Shown here: positions 32,314-39,751 of the stretch, one piece after another
Numbering within the stretch: the stretch's first letter is position 1
Layout: every line of letters begins with the position of its first letter
Assembly: GCF_004365355.1 (NCBI RefSeq)
Contig: NZ_SODP01000003.1
Span: 1,178,001 to 1,242,000, forward strand
Source of the DNA: Kribbella pratensis
Lineage (GTDB): Bacteria; Actinomycetota; Actinomycetes; Propionibacteriales; Kribbellaceae
Direction of reading: 5' to 3'
DNA: 64,000 nucleotides
Made by a program: the position numbers and the translations under genes
The notes under the pieces: model-generated
Databases searched by the model: none
The model's input: only the letters and a program-made list of their open reading frames with translations
Told to the model about the DNA's origin: nothing

Positions 32314-35300
32314 TCAGCTGAACGCCTGCTTCAGCAGCGTCGTCTGCTCGGTGCCGTGGACACCGTGCGAGCCGACCGCCGGGGCCGCCATCGCCGGCCG
32401 GGACACCCGGTAGAACGGCTTGCCGCCCAGGTGCTCGGTCAGGTTCAGCGCCATGAACGGCCACGGACCCTGGTTCGCCGGCTCGTCCTGCACCCAGCGG
32501 ATCTCGGTCGCGTTCGGGTACTTCGCCAGCTCGGCCACGATCTCCTCGGCCGGCAGCGGGTACAGCTGCTCCACCCGCAGTACCGCCGTGCTGATCTTGT
32601 CCGGCTCGACCTTCTTGCGCTCGGCCAGCAGGTCGTACACGATCCGGCCCGAGGCCAGGATGACCCGCTCGACGGTCGCCGGGTTCGCCTCGGCCTCCGC
32701 GTCGTTGATCACCGGCCGGAAGGTGCCGTGGGTCAGCTCCTCCGGCTGCGACACCGCCTCCTTGCGCCGCAGCAGCTGCTTCGGCGTGAACACGACCATC
32801 GGGTTGTGCTCCTCGCCGAGCGTGTGCCGGCGCAGCAGGTGGAAGTACGACGCGGGCGTCGACGGCTGGGCGACGGTCATCGCGTTCTCCGCGCACAGCG
32901 CGAGGAACCGCTCGATCCGGGCCGAGGTGTGGTCCGGGCCCTGGCCCTCGTAGCCGTGCGGCAGCAGCAGCACGACACCGGACTTCTGGCCCCACTTCGC
33001 CTCACCGGACGAGATGTACTCGTCGATGACCGACTGTGCGCCGTTGACGAAGTCGCCGAACTGCGCCTCCCACAGGGTCAGCGCCTCCGGCCGCGCCACG
33101 GAGTACCCGTACTCGAAGCCGAGGGCGGCGTACTCGCTGAGCAGCGAGTCGTAGACGTAGAAGTTCGCCTGACCCTCGTCCAGGTTCTGCAGCGGGACGT
33201 AGTCCTGGCCGTTGACCCGGTCGATGATCGCGGCGAACCGCTGCACGAACGTCCCGCGGCGGCTGTCCTGACCGGCGAGCCGGACCGGCCGGCCCTCGAG
33301 CAGCAGCGAACCGAAGGCGGTGATCTCCGCGCTGGCCCAGTCGATCGGGCCCTCGGTGATCGCGTGCGCCCGGCGCTGCAGCTGCGGCATCACCTTCGGG
33401 TGCACGGTGAAGCCGGCCGGCAGCGTGGTGTGCGCGTCGGCGATCTTCTTCAGCACCTCGGGCGTGGTCGCGGTCGCGTCCGGACCCTCCGGCTTGTCCG
33501 GGTAGACCGGAGCCGTCACGTACGGCGCCGGCGTGTCCGGCTGGTTCTTCGCCTCGCGAACCTCGGCGAACACCCGCTCGAGCCGGTGCTGGAAGTCCAT
33601 CATCGCCTGCTCGGCCTCTTCGATCGTGATGTCGCCACGACCGATCAGGGCCTCGGTGTACAGCTTGCGGACCGAGCGCTTCTGCTCGATCAGGTCGTAC
33701 ATCAGCGGCTGGGTGAAGCTCGGGTCGTCGCCCTCGTTGTGACCGCGGCGCCGGTAGCAGACCAGGTCGATGACGACGTCCTTGTTGAACGCCTGCCGGT
33801 ACTCGAAGGCCAGGTCGGCGACCCGGATGCACGCCTCGGGGTCGTCGCCGTTGACGTGGAAGATCGGCGCCTGCACCATCCGCGCGACGTCGGTGGAGTA
33901 CATCGACGAGCGGGACGAGGCCGGCGAGGTGGTGAAGCCGACCTGGTTGTTCACGATCACGTGGATCGTGCCGCCGGTGCGGTACCCGCGCAGCTGGGAC
34001 AGGTTCAGCGTCTCGGCCACGACGCCCTGGCCGGCGAAGGCCGCGTCACCGTGGACGAGCACCGGCAGCACCGGGAAGGCCGCGCCGCGGTCCAGGATGT
34101 CCTGCTTGGCCCGGACGATACCCTCGAGCACCGGGTCGACGGTCTCCAGGTGGGACGGGTTCGCCGCCACCGACACCTTGATCTTGTCGCCGAACTCCGA
34201 CACGAACTCGCCCTCGGCGCCCAGGTGGTACTTGACGTCACCGGAGCCCTGCACGGTCCGCGGGTCGATGTTGCCCTCGAACTCGCGGAAGATCTGGCCG
34301 TACGACTTGCCGACGATGTTCGCCAGCACGTTCAGCCGGCCGCGGTGCGCCATACCGATCGCGACCTCTTCCAGGCCGGCGCCGGCCGCCTCCTCGCAGA
34401 GCTCGTCGAGCAGCGGGATCGTGGTCTCCCCGCCCTCGAGCGAGAATCGCCGCTGACCGACGTACTTGGTCTGCAGGAAGGTCTCGAACGCCTCGGCCTC
34501 GTTCAGCTTGGCCAGGATCCGCAGCTGCTCCTCGCGCGGCGGCTTGGTGTGCGGCCGCTCGATCCGCTCCTGCAGCCACTTGCGCTGCTCGGGGTCCTGG
34601 ATGTGCATGTACTCGATACCGGTGGTCCGGCAGTACGAGTCGCGCAGGATGCCGAGGATCTCGCGCAGCTTCATGAACCGCCGGTCGCCGCCGAACGAGC
34701 CGGTGGCGAACTCGCGGTCCAGGTCCCACAGCGTCAGGCCGTGGGTGGCGACGTCGAGGTCGGGGTGGCTGCGCTGCTTGTACTCCAGCGGGTCGGTGTC
34801 GGCCATGATGTGGCCGCGCACCCGGAACGCGTGGATCAGCTCGAGGATGCGGGCCTGCTTGCTGATGTCCTCCTCGTGGCTGTGCGGGAGGTCGGCGGCC
34901 CAGCGGATCGGCTCGTAGGGGATCCGCAGGCTCTGGAAGATCTCGTCGTAGAAACCTTCCTGGCCGAGCAGCAGCTGGTGGATCCGGCGCAGGTACTCAC
35001 CCGACTGGGCGCCCTGGATGATCCGGTGGTCGTACGTCGAGGTCAGCGTCATCACCTTGCTGACCGCGAGCTTGGCCATCGTCTCCTCGGCCGCACCCTG
35101 GTACTCCGCCGGGTACTCCATCGCGCCGACGCCGATGATGCAGCCCTGCCCCGTCATCAGCCGCGGCACCGAGTGCTGCGTGCCGATCGTGCCGGGGTTG
35201 GTCAGGCTGATCGTCGTGCCCTGGAAGTCGGGCAGGGCGAGCTTGTTGTCGCGGGCCCGGCGGACGATGTCCTCGTAAGCCATCCAGAAGTCGGCGAACG

Positions 35301-36153
35301 TCATCGTCTCGGCGGACTTGATCGACGGCACCAGCAGCTGCCGAGTGCCGTCCGGCTTCTGCATGTCGATGGCCAGGCCGAGGTTGATGTGCGCCGGGTG
35401 GACCAGGGTCGGCTTGCCGTCGGTCTCGTCGTACGACGCGTTCATCTCCGGCAGCGTCTTCAGCGCCTTGACCAGCGCCCAGCCGATCAGGTGCGTGAAG
35501 GACACCTTGCCACCACGGGCACGCTTGAGGTGGTTGTTGATGACAATGCGATTGTCGATCAGCAGCTTGACCGGGACCTCGCGGACGCTGGTCGCGGTGG
35601 GGACCGTGAGGCTGGTCTCCATGTTCTGCGCCGTCCGGGCCGGGGCCCCGCGGAGGATCTTCCGCTCGGCCTCGTCGGCCGCGGGCTGGGCCGCCTGGGG
35701 CTCGGCCGTCTTGGGCTCGGCCGTCTTGGGCTGGGCTGCCTTGGGCTGCGCCGGCTGTGCGGGTGTCGGCTGGTTCACCGTGCCTCCGGTAGGGGCTGCC
35801 TGCTGGGGTGCGGCGGCCTGCGCAGGGGCCGGCGTGGCGGGGGACTGTGTCGCGGGGGACTGCGCCGCCGCAGCCGCGGCGGGAGCGTTCGAGGCGGGCA
35901 CGGTCGGCGTCGTACCGCGGCTCGGCGCCTCGGGGGTCTTGTTGTCGGACACCGCGTCGGGCCTGGGAGCGTCGGCCGGGGGAGTCGTCACCGGCTTCGC
36001 GTCGCCATCAGGGTTGTACGTCTTGAAGAAGTCGAGCCACGCCGGATCCACCGAATTCGGGTCCTGCTGGTACTTCTCGTACAGCTCGTCGACCAGCCAT
36101 TCGTTCGCACCGAAGGCTGCTAGGGGGTTGGTGTCTGATGGCTCGGTGGCCAC
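32314..36153 (-). CDS. kgd: Multifunctional 2-oxoglutarate dehydrogenase/decarboxylase (Kgd/OdhA)
   Basis: Fused E2o-E1o enzyme of the TCA cycle, 1279 residues. N-terminal 45 residues (NEWLVDELYEKYQQDPNSVDPAWLDFFK) match the E1 N-segment; a Pro/Ala linker with QPKTAEPKTAEP repeats runs to about 160; the dihydrolipoyl succinyltransferase core has catalytic His near 376 (TYDHRIIQGAQSG); the thiamine-diphosphate E1 part shows GMAHRGRLNVLANIVGKSYGQ, GDAAFAGQGVVAETLNLS and VNNQVGFTTSP. The GxP-type GarA/OdhI-binding region is expected but I cannot confirm it. Feeds DUF6104 downstream. Confidence 0.96.
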   Translation of the reverse strand: MATEPSDTNPLAAFGANEWLVDELYEKYQQDPNSVDPAWLDFFKTYNPDGDAKPVTTPPADAPRPDAVSDNKTPEAPSRGTTPTVPASNAPAAAAAAQSPATQSPATPAPAQAAAPQQAAPTGGTVNQPTPAQPAQPKAAQPKTAEPKTAEPQAAQPAADEAERKILRGAPARTAQNMETSLTVPTATSVREVPVKLLIDNRIVINNHLKRARGGKVSFTHLIGWALVKALKTLPEMNASYDETDGKPTLVHPAHINLGLAIDMQKPDGTRQLLVPSIKSAETMTFADFWMAYEDIVRRARDNKLALPDFQGTTISLTNPGTIGTQHSVPRLMTGQGCIIGVGAMEYPAEYQGAAEETMAKLAVSKVMTLTSTYDHRIIQGAQSGEYLRRIHQLLLGQEGFYDEIFQSLRIPYEPIRWAADLPHSHEEDISKQARILELIHAFRVRGHIMADTDPLEYKQRSHPDLDVATHGLTLWDLDREFATGSFGGDRRFMKLREILGILRDSYCRTTGIEYMHIQDPEQRKWLQERIERPHTKPPREEQLRILAKLNEAEAFETFLQTKYVGQRRFSLEGGETTIPLLDELCEEAAGAGLEEVAIGMAHRGRLNVLANIVGKSYGQIFREFEGNIDPRTVQGSGDVKYHLGAEGEFVSEFGDKIKVSVAANPSHLETVDPVLEGIVRAKQDILDRGAAFPVLPVLVHGDAAFAGQGVVAETLNLSQLRGYRTGGTIHVIVNNQVGFTTSPASSRSSMYSTDVARMVQAPIFHVNGDDPEACIRVADLAFEYRQAFNKDVVIDLVCYRRRGHNEGDDPSFTQPLMYDLIEQKRSVRKLYTEALIGRGDITIEEAEQAMMDFQHRLERVFAEVREAKNQPDTPAPYVTAPVYPDKPEGPDATATTPEVLKKIADAHTTLPAGFTVHPKVMPQLQRRAHAITEGPIDWASAEITAFGSLLLEGRPVRLAGQDSRRGTFVQRFAAIIDRVNGQDYVPLQNLDEGQANFYVYDSLLSEYAALGFEYGYSVARPEALTLWEAQFGDFVNGAQSVIDEYISSGEAKWGQKSGVVLLLPHGYEGQGPDHTSARIERFLALCAENAMTVAQPSTPASYFHLLRRHTLGEEHNPMVVFTPKQLLRRKEAVSQPEELTHGTFRPVINDAEAEANPATVERVILASGRIVYDLLAERKKVEPDKISTAVLRVEQLYPLPAEEIVAELAKYPNATEIRWVQDEPANQGPWPFMALNLTEHLGGKPFYRVSRPAMAAPAVGSHGVHGTEQTTLLKQAFS

Positions 36154-36578
36154 TTGGCAGTTCGCCTCTTCCGATTCGGGTCCGGTAGCACGGTTAATTC
36201 AGATGTTATGGGTGGTGTCCCATGCAAAGGCTAATAGCACCGCGACCACTTCCACAGCCCGGGACCACCGGACCAGTGTGTCGAGTGGTCGGGCTCCGGC
36301 GAGTCGATCGACCGGCGCCTGAAACACTGCTGACAAAGGTGTTTCAGGCCACACGCCCTCGTCTCACCACCTGTCGGTGCGGAGAGCAACGGCAGTGACT
36401 CCGGGACCCCTTGCAGATGTGGCTTTCCGGCGTCTGTCCCGACCGCCCGGTCAGGGGGTCGTCGAGCGTGGACGCCCACTGTATGCAGTTGTCCACTCGC
36501 CCGCGGTGATGATCACAAGCGCGCAAAAGTGTGGCCAACGTCACGCTCCGAATCAGTCCACCTGGGAATGATTGGCCT
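36154..36578. other. 425-bp region upstream of kgd
   Basis: No gene recognised. It contains the kgd promoter and a strong 11-bp inverted repeat at 36317-36349. The rest shows no coding bias. Confidence 0.55.
36317..36349. repeat. 11-bp inverted repeat with 11-base loop
   Basis: GCCTGAAACAC and GTGTTTCAGGC are exact complements. It sits 164 bases before the kgd ATG and 230 bases after the DUF3052 stop, so it may be an operator of kgd or a late terminator. Confidence 0.5.
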
Positions 36579-36986
36579 TCATCGGTTGGTCAGCCGCCGG
36601 ACCAGCTTGAGACCCGACCAGGTCGCGTCGATCGCGCAGACCTTCACGTCGACGACGCCGAGCGGGAGGGCCAGCTCGCGGATCCCGTTCTCGTCGAGGT
36701 CGGTCGCGACCCCGGACGATCGCTTCGGCCAGGCGGCCCAGATCATGCCGGCCGTCACCGTCTTCTCCAGCAGCACGGGCAGCCGCTTCGCGAGCCGCGA
36801 GCGGTCCGGGCAGAACATCAGCACGACGTCGTACGACGAACCGCTCGCCCGGCGCGCGACCGTCGTACCGGCCGGCAAGCCTTCGATCGTGAAGCCGTCC
36901 GGCGCGTTGTCGAGCAGGACCAGGTGCTCGGGCTTGATGCCGAGTTTGGCAGCCAGCGGTTTCCCCGAGTAACCGGATGTGGTCAT
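36579..36986 (-). CDS. DUF3052 protein
   Basis: About 135 residues from ATG 36986, starting MTTSGYSGKPLAAKLGIKP, the DUF3052 N-terminus, and containing LVLLDNAPDGFTI and GMIWAAWPKRSSGVATDLDENGIR. Function unknown; the family is widespread and occurs singly. TACCAT lies 6 bases before the ATG with no Shine-Dalgarno, so leaderless expression is likely. Its promoter overlaps that of the divergent GntR gene. Confidence 0.82.
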   Translation of the reverse strand: MTTSGYSGKPLAAKLGIKPEHLVLLDNAPDGFTIEGLPAGTTVARRASGSSYDVVLMFCPDRSRLAKRLPVLLEKTVTAGMIWAAWPKRSSGVATDLDENGIRELALPLGVVDVKVCAIDATWSGLKLVRRLTNR

Positions 36987-37016
36987 GAGGGGATGGTAGG
37001 GCGGCATACTGACTGG

Positions 37017-37688
37017 ATGGCGTTGACGGATGAGGCGATCGTCAAGATCAAAGAGATGATCACCTCGGGGGAACTGGGTCCGGGGGATCGACTGCCGAAA
37101 GAGGCGGATCTGGCCGCGCGGTTAGGCCTGTCGCGGAACTCGCTGCGCGAGGCGGTCAAGGCGCTCACGCTGGTCAACGTGCTGGACGTCCGGCACGGCG
37201 ACGGCACCTATGTCAGCAGTCTCGACTCGGCGCATCTGCTCGACGCGCTCAACTTCATGGTCGACCTGCACCGCGACGACTCGGTCCTGCAGTTCTTCGA
37301 GGTACGGCGGTTGCTCGAGCCGGGGGTCGCCGCGCTGGCCGCCACCCGGATCAAGCAGGAACAGGTGATCGAGCTCCGGCTGCTGACCAGCGACCTCACG
37401 CCCGACGCGGATGTCGAGGACCTGGTCGCGAACGATCTGCGGTTCCATCGCGCGATCGCCGAGGCGACCGGGAACCAGGTCGTCTGCTCGCTGCTCGACG
37501 GCATCTCCGGCGCGACCCAGCGAGCCCGGATCTGGCGGGGTGTCACCCAGGCCGGCGCGGTCCAACGCACGCTGGCCGAGCACGCCGCGATCCTCGACGC
37601 GATCGAGATCGGCGACGCCGAGGCAGCCCGCGCGTGGATGACCGCTCACATCGCCGGCGTCGAAACCTGGCTGCGCAAGGCCCCCTAG
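37017..37688 (+). CDS. FadR-type GntR regulator
   Basis: 223-residue regulator with a winged helix at 1-70 (KIKEMITSGELGPGDRLPKE, LSRNSLREAVKALTLVNVLDVRHGDGTYV) and an FCD ligand domain (about 85-215) whose metal-binding residues appear as DLRFHRAIAEATGN and AEHAAILDAIEIGDAEAA with HIAGVE. FCD regulators commonly respond to sugar acids or organic acids. ATG 37017 has CATACT 6 bases upstream and no Shine-Dalgarno. The target is not certain; the L-fuconate operon at 53951 has a GntR-like operator but is 16 kb away. Confidence 0.9.
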   Translation: MALTDEAIVKIKEMITSGELGPGDRLPKEADLAARLGLSRNSLREAVKALTLVNVLDVRHGDGTYVSSLDSAHLLDALNFMVDLHRDDSVLQFFEVRRLLEPGVAALAATRIKQEQVIELRLLTSDLTPDADVEDLVANDLRFHRAIAEATGNQVVCSLLDGISGATQRARIWRGVTQAGAVQRTLAEHAAILDAIEIGDAEAARAWMTAHIAGVETWLRKAP

Positions 37689-37690
37689 CC

Positions 37691-37897
37691 ATGGCCTTCG
37701 AACCGCCGCCACCGCGCAGCGCGCTGACGCTGCGGATCGTGTTGTCGGCGTTCGGGGTGGTGCTGTTCGCGGCGGCCGTGGTGCTGTCCGTCGCCTACGA
37801 TCTGCCGGCGGGCTGGGTGATCACCTTCGGGGCGCTCGGCGTGGTAGCCCTGGTGGACCTGGTGGTTGTTGCCTGGCGCAAGCGTTCGGAAAAGTAG
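37691..37897 (+). CDS. Two-helix membrane protein, DUF6343-like
   Basis: 68 residues starting MAFEPPPPRSALTLRIVLSA, two membrane helices and a basic end WRKRSEK. The RSALTLRIVLSAFGVVLF segment resembles the DUF6343 family. It begins 2 bases after the GntR stop, so it belongs to that transcript. No function is known. Confidence 0.7.
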   Translation: MAFEPPPPRSALTLRIVLSAFGVVLFAAAVVLSVAYDLPAGWVITFGALGVVALVDLVVVAWRKRSEK

Positions 37898-37926
37898 TTG
37901 ATGGTCCGTGCGCCGGCCCGTATTCT
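37898..37926 (+). promoter_or_regulatory. Promoter of the ABC-F gene
   Basis: TTGATG (37898-37903), 17 bases, TATTCT (37921-37926): a good housekeeping promoter beginning at the stop codon of the small membrane protein gene. The predicted start near 37933 gives a leader of about 119 bases. Confidence 0.6.
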
Positions 37927-37958
37927 GGGGGACGTCTCATTCCCGGCGTCAGGGGTCT

Positions 37959-38051
37959 GCGTTGTAACTCCGAGGTCTTTTCTTCAGTCGATCGATCGCC
38001 ACCTGTCTGGTGCGCGGTCTCGTCCGAGACCTCGTTGGGAGTGCAACGCCT
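37959..38051 (+). promoter_or_regulatory. Structured leader that hides the ABC-F ribosome site
   Basis: Three 5' segments (37959-37964 GCGTTG, 37967-37971 ACTCC, 37972-37978 GAGGTCT) pair with three 3' segments (38044-38049, 38038-38042, 38027-38033). The 3' partner of ACTCC includes the Shine-Dalgarno GGGAG. A small competing hairpin GGTCTC/GAGACC (38016-38031) excludes part of the long stem. This looks like a translational attenuator, as known for several antibiotic-responsive ABC-F genes. Confidence 0.6.
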
Positions 38052-39632
38052 ATGAGTTTTTCCCTGTCCTGCACCGACCTCTTCTTCGCCTGGCCTGACG
38101 GCGAGGTTCAGTTCGACGGCCTGACCTTCGTCGCCGGGCCGGTCCGCTCCGGCCTGGTCGGCCGTAACGGCGCCGGCAAGTCGACGCTGCTCCGGCTGAT
38201 CGCCGGCCGGCTCACCCCGCAGCGCGGGGCGATCCGGGTCAGCGGCGAGCTCGGGTACCTGCCGCAGGACCTGACCCTCGACACGTCCCTGCGGGTCGAC
38301 CAGGCGCTCGGCATCGAGGCCGTCCGGAAGGCGATCGTCGCGATCGAGTCCGGTGACGCCTCGGAGCAGAACTTCACGATCGTCGGCGACGACTGGGACG
38401 TCGACGAACGCGCTGAGGCGCTGCTCGGCAAGCTCGGTCTCGGTGCGATCGGCCTCGATCGCAGCGTCGGCGAGCTGTCTGGCGGCGAGACGATCCTCCT
38501 CGGCCTCGCGGCGGAGCTGCTCCGGCGCCCCGACGTACTGCTGCTCGACGAACCGACGAACAACCTCGACCTGCGGGCGCGGCGGCATCTGTACGACGCC
38601 GTCGACCAGTTCCGCGGTGCGTTGCTGATCGTCAGCCACGACCGGGAGCTGCTCGATCGGGTCGATCAGATCGGCGACCTCCGCAAGGGCGAGGTCACCT
38701 GGTACGGCGGCAACCTGACGGCGTACGAGGAGGCTGTCGCGGTCGAGCAAGAGGCGGCCGAGCGGATGCTGCGCGCGGCGGAGGCCGACGTACGGAAGCA
38801 GAAGCGCGACCTGGTCGAGGCGCGGATGAAGATGGATCAGCGCCGCGCCCGCGGGCAGCGGGCCTTCGAACAGGGCGGGATTCCGAAGATCATCGCCGGT
38901 GGGTTGAAACGGTCGGCGCAGGTGTCGGCCGGCAAGCACCTCGGGATGCAGTCCGAGCGGCTCGATTCCGCGCAGGAGGCGTTGGCCGATGCGGAGGAGA
39001 AGGTCCACGACGACGACACGATCCGGGTGGACCTGCCGAAGACCGCCGTACCTGCTGGTCGCGTGGTGCTGCGGCTCGAGGATCATGTACTGCGCACCGG
39101 CGCGCACGTCGACCTGGAGATCCGCGGGCCCGAGCGGATCGCGCTGACCGGGCCGAACGGCGCCGGCAAGACGACGCTGCTGCAGTCGATCGTTTCGGGG
39201 GAGCTGCCGGCGGTGCCGTTCCGGTACCTGCCCCAGCGACTCGACCTGCTCCGCGACGACCTGTCCGTCGTCGACAACCTGGCGCTGCTGGCCCCGAGCA
39301 CGGAGAACCAGGAACGCCGCTCGCGCCTGGCCCGCTTCCTGTTCCGTGGTCGAGCGGCCGACCAGTTCGTCAGCACGCTGTCCGGCGGCGAACGCTTCCG
39401 GGCGACGCTGGCGGCGCTGTTGCTGGCCGAGCCCCCGCCCCAGTTGCTGATGCTGGACGAGCCGACCAACAACCTCGACCTGTCCAGCGTTGCCCAACTC
39501 AAGGATGCGTTGGCGTCGTACAACGGCGCCCTCGTCATCGCCAGCCACGACGTGCCTTTCCTCCGCGACATAGGCATAACCCGCTGGCTGGAGCTGACTC
39601 CGGAAACCCTCACGGATATAGAACCGCTGTAA
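38052..39632 (+). CDS. ABC-F ribosome-protection-type ATPase
   Basis: Soluble double ABC protein, 526 residues, no membrane parts. Walker A motifs GRNGAGKST and GPNGAGKTT, signatures LSGGET and LSGGER, and Walker B LLLDEPTNNLDL in both halves; the interdomain linker (about 225-310, rich in Lys, Arg and Glu, RKQKRDLVEARMKMDQRRARGQRAF region) is the part that reaches into the ribosome. MSFSLSCTDLFFAWPDGEVQFDGL is like the macrolide/lincosamide ABC-F group of actinobacteria. The leader suggests induction by a ribosome-targeting drug. ATG 38052 has GGGAG 10 bases upstream. Confidence 0.92.
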   Translation: MSFSLSCTDLFFAWPDGEVQFDGLTFVAGPVRSGLVGRNGAGKSTLLRLIAGRLTPQRGAIRVSGELGYLPQDLTLDTSLRVDQALGIEAVRKAIVAIESGDASEQNFTIVGDDWDVDERAEALLGKLGLGAIGLDRSVGELSGGETILLGLAAELLRRPDVLLLDEPTNNLDLRARRHLYDAVDQFRGALLIVSHDRELLDRVDQIGDLRKGEVTWYGGNLTAYEEAVAVEQEAAERMLRAAEADVRKQKRDLVEARMKMDQRRARGQRAFEQGGIPKIIAGGLKRSAQVSAGKHLGMQSERLDSAQEALADAEEKVHDDDTIRVDLPKTAVPAGRVVLRLEDHVLRTGAHVDLEIRGPERIALTGPNGAGKTTLLQSIVSGELPAVPFRYLPQRLDLLRDDLSVVDNLALLAPSTENQERRSRLARFLFRGRAADQFVSTLSGGERFRATLAALLLAEPPPQLLMLDEPTNNLDLSSVAQLKDALASYNGALVIASHDVPFLRDIGITRWLELTPETLTDIEPL

Positions 39633-39645
39633 CCCCGCACCACCC

Positions 39646-39683
39646 AACGCCCGGCCGGCGAACCCGGCCGGGCGTTCCTTTGT
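39646..39683 (+). terminator. Terminator of the ABC-F gene
   Basis: Perfect 13-bp stem (AACGCCCGGCCGG and its complement) with a 5-base loop followed by CCTTTGT, 13 bases after the stop. Confidence 0.85.
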
Positions 39684-39714
39684 GCCCGGATGCCCGCCGG
39701 ATTTCCGGGAGGGG

Positions 39715-39744
39715 TTGAAGATTGATACCCCCTAGGGGTATGTT
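39715..39744 (+). promoter_or_regulatory. Copper promoter with CsoR operator
   Basis: TTGAAG (39715-39720) and TATGTT (39739-39744) are 18 bases apart. The spacer contains ATACCCC-CTA-GGGGTAT (39725-39741), the classic CsoR box. TATGTT is 7 bases before the copB ATG, so the message is probably leaderless. Confidence 0.8.
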
Positions 39745-39751
39745 CTGCGGC

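Noticed and set aside
31738..36123. A 1461-codon open frame on the plus strand opposite kgd
   Set aside because: It is the antisense of a strongly coding gene in high-G+C DNA; its product is an Arg/Leu/Asp-rich sequence without family motifs, while kgd on the other strand is certain.
37901..38098. A 65-codon upstream frame overlapping the ABC-F start
   Set aside because: Its ATG lies within the -35 element, upstream of the predicted transcript start, so it would not be translated from that RNA.
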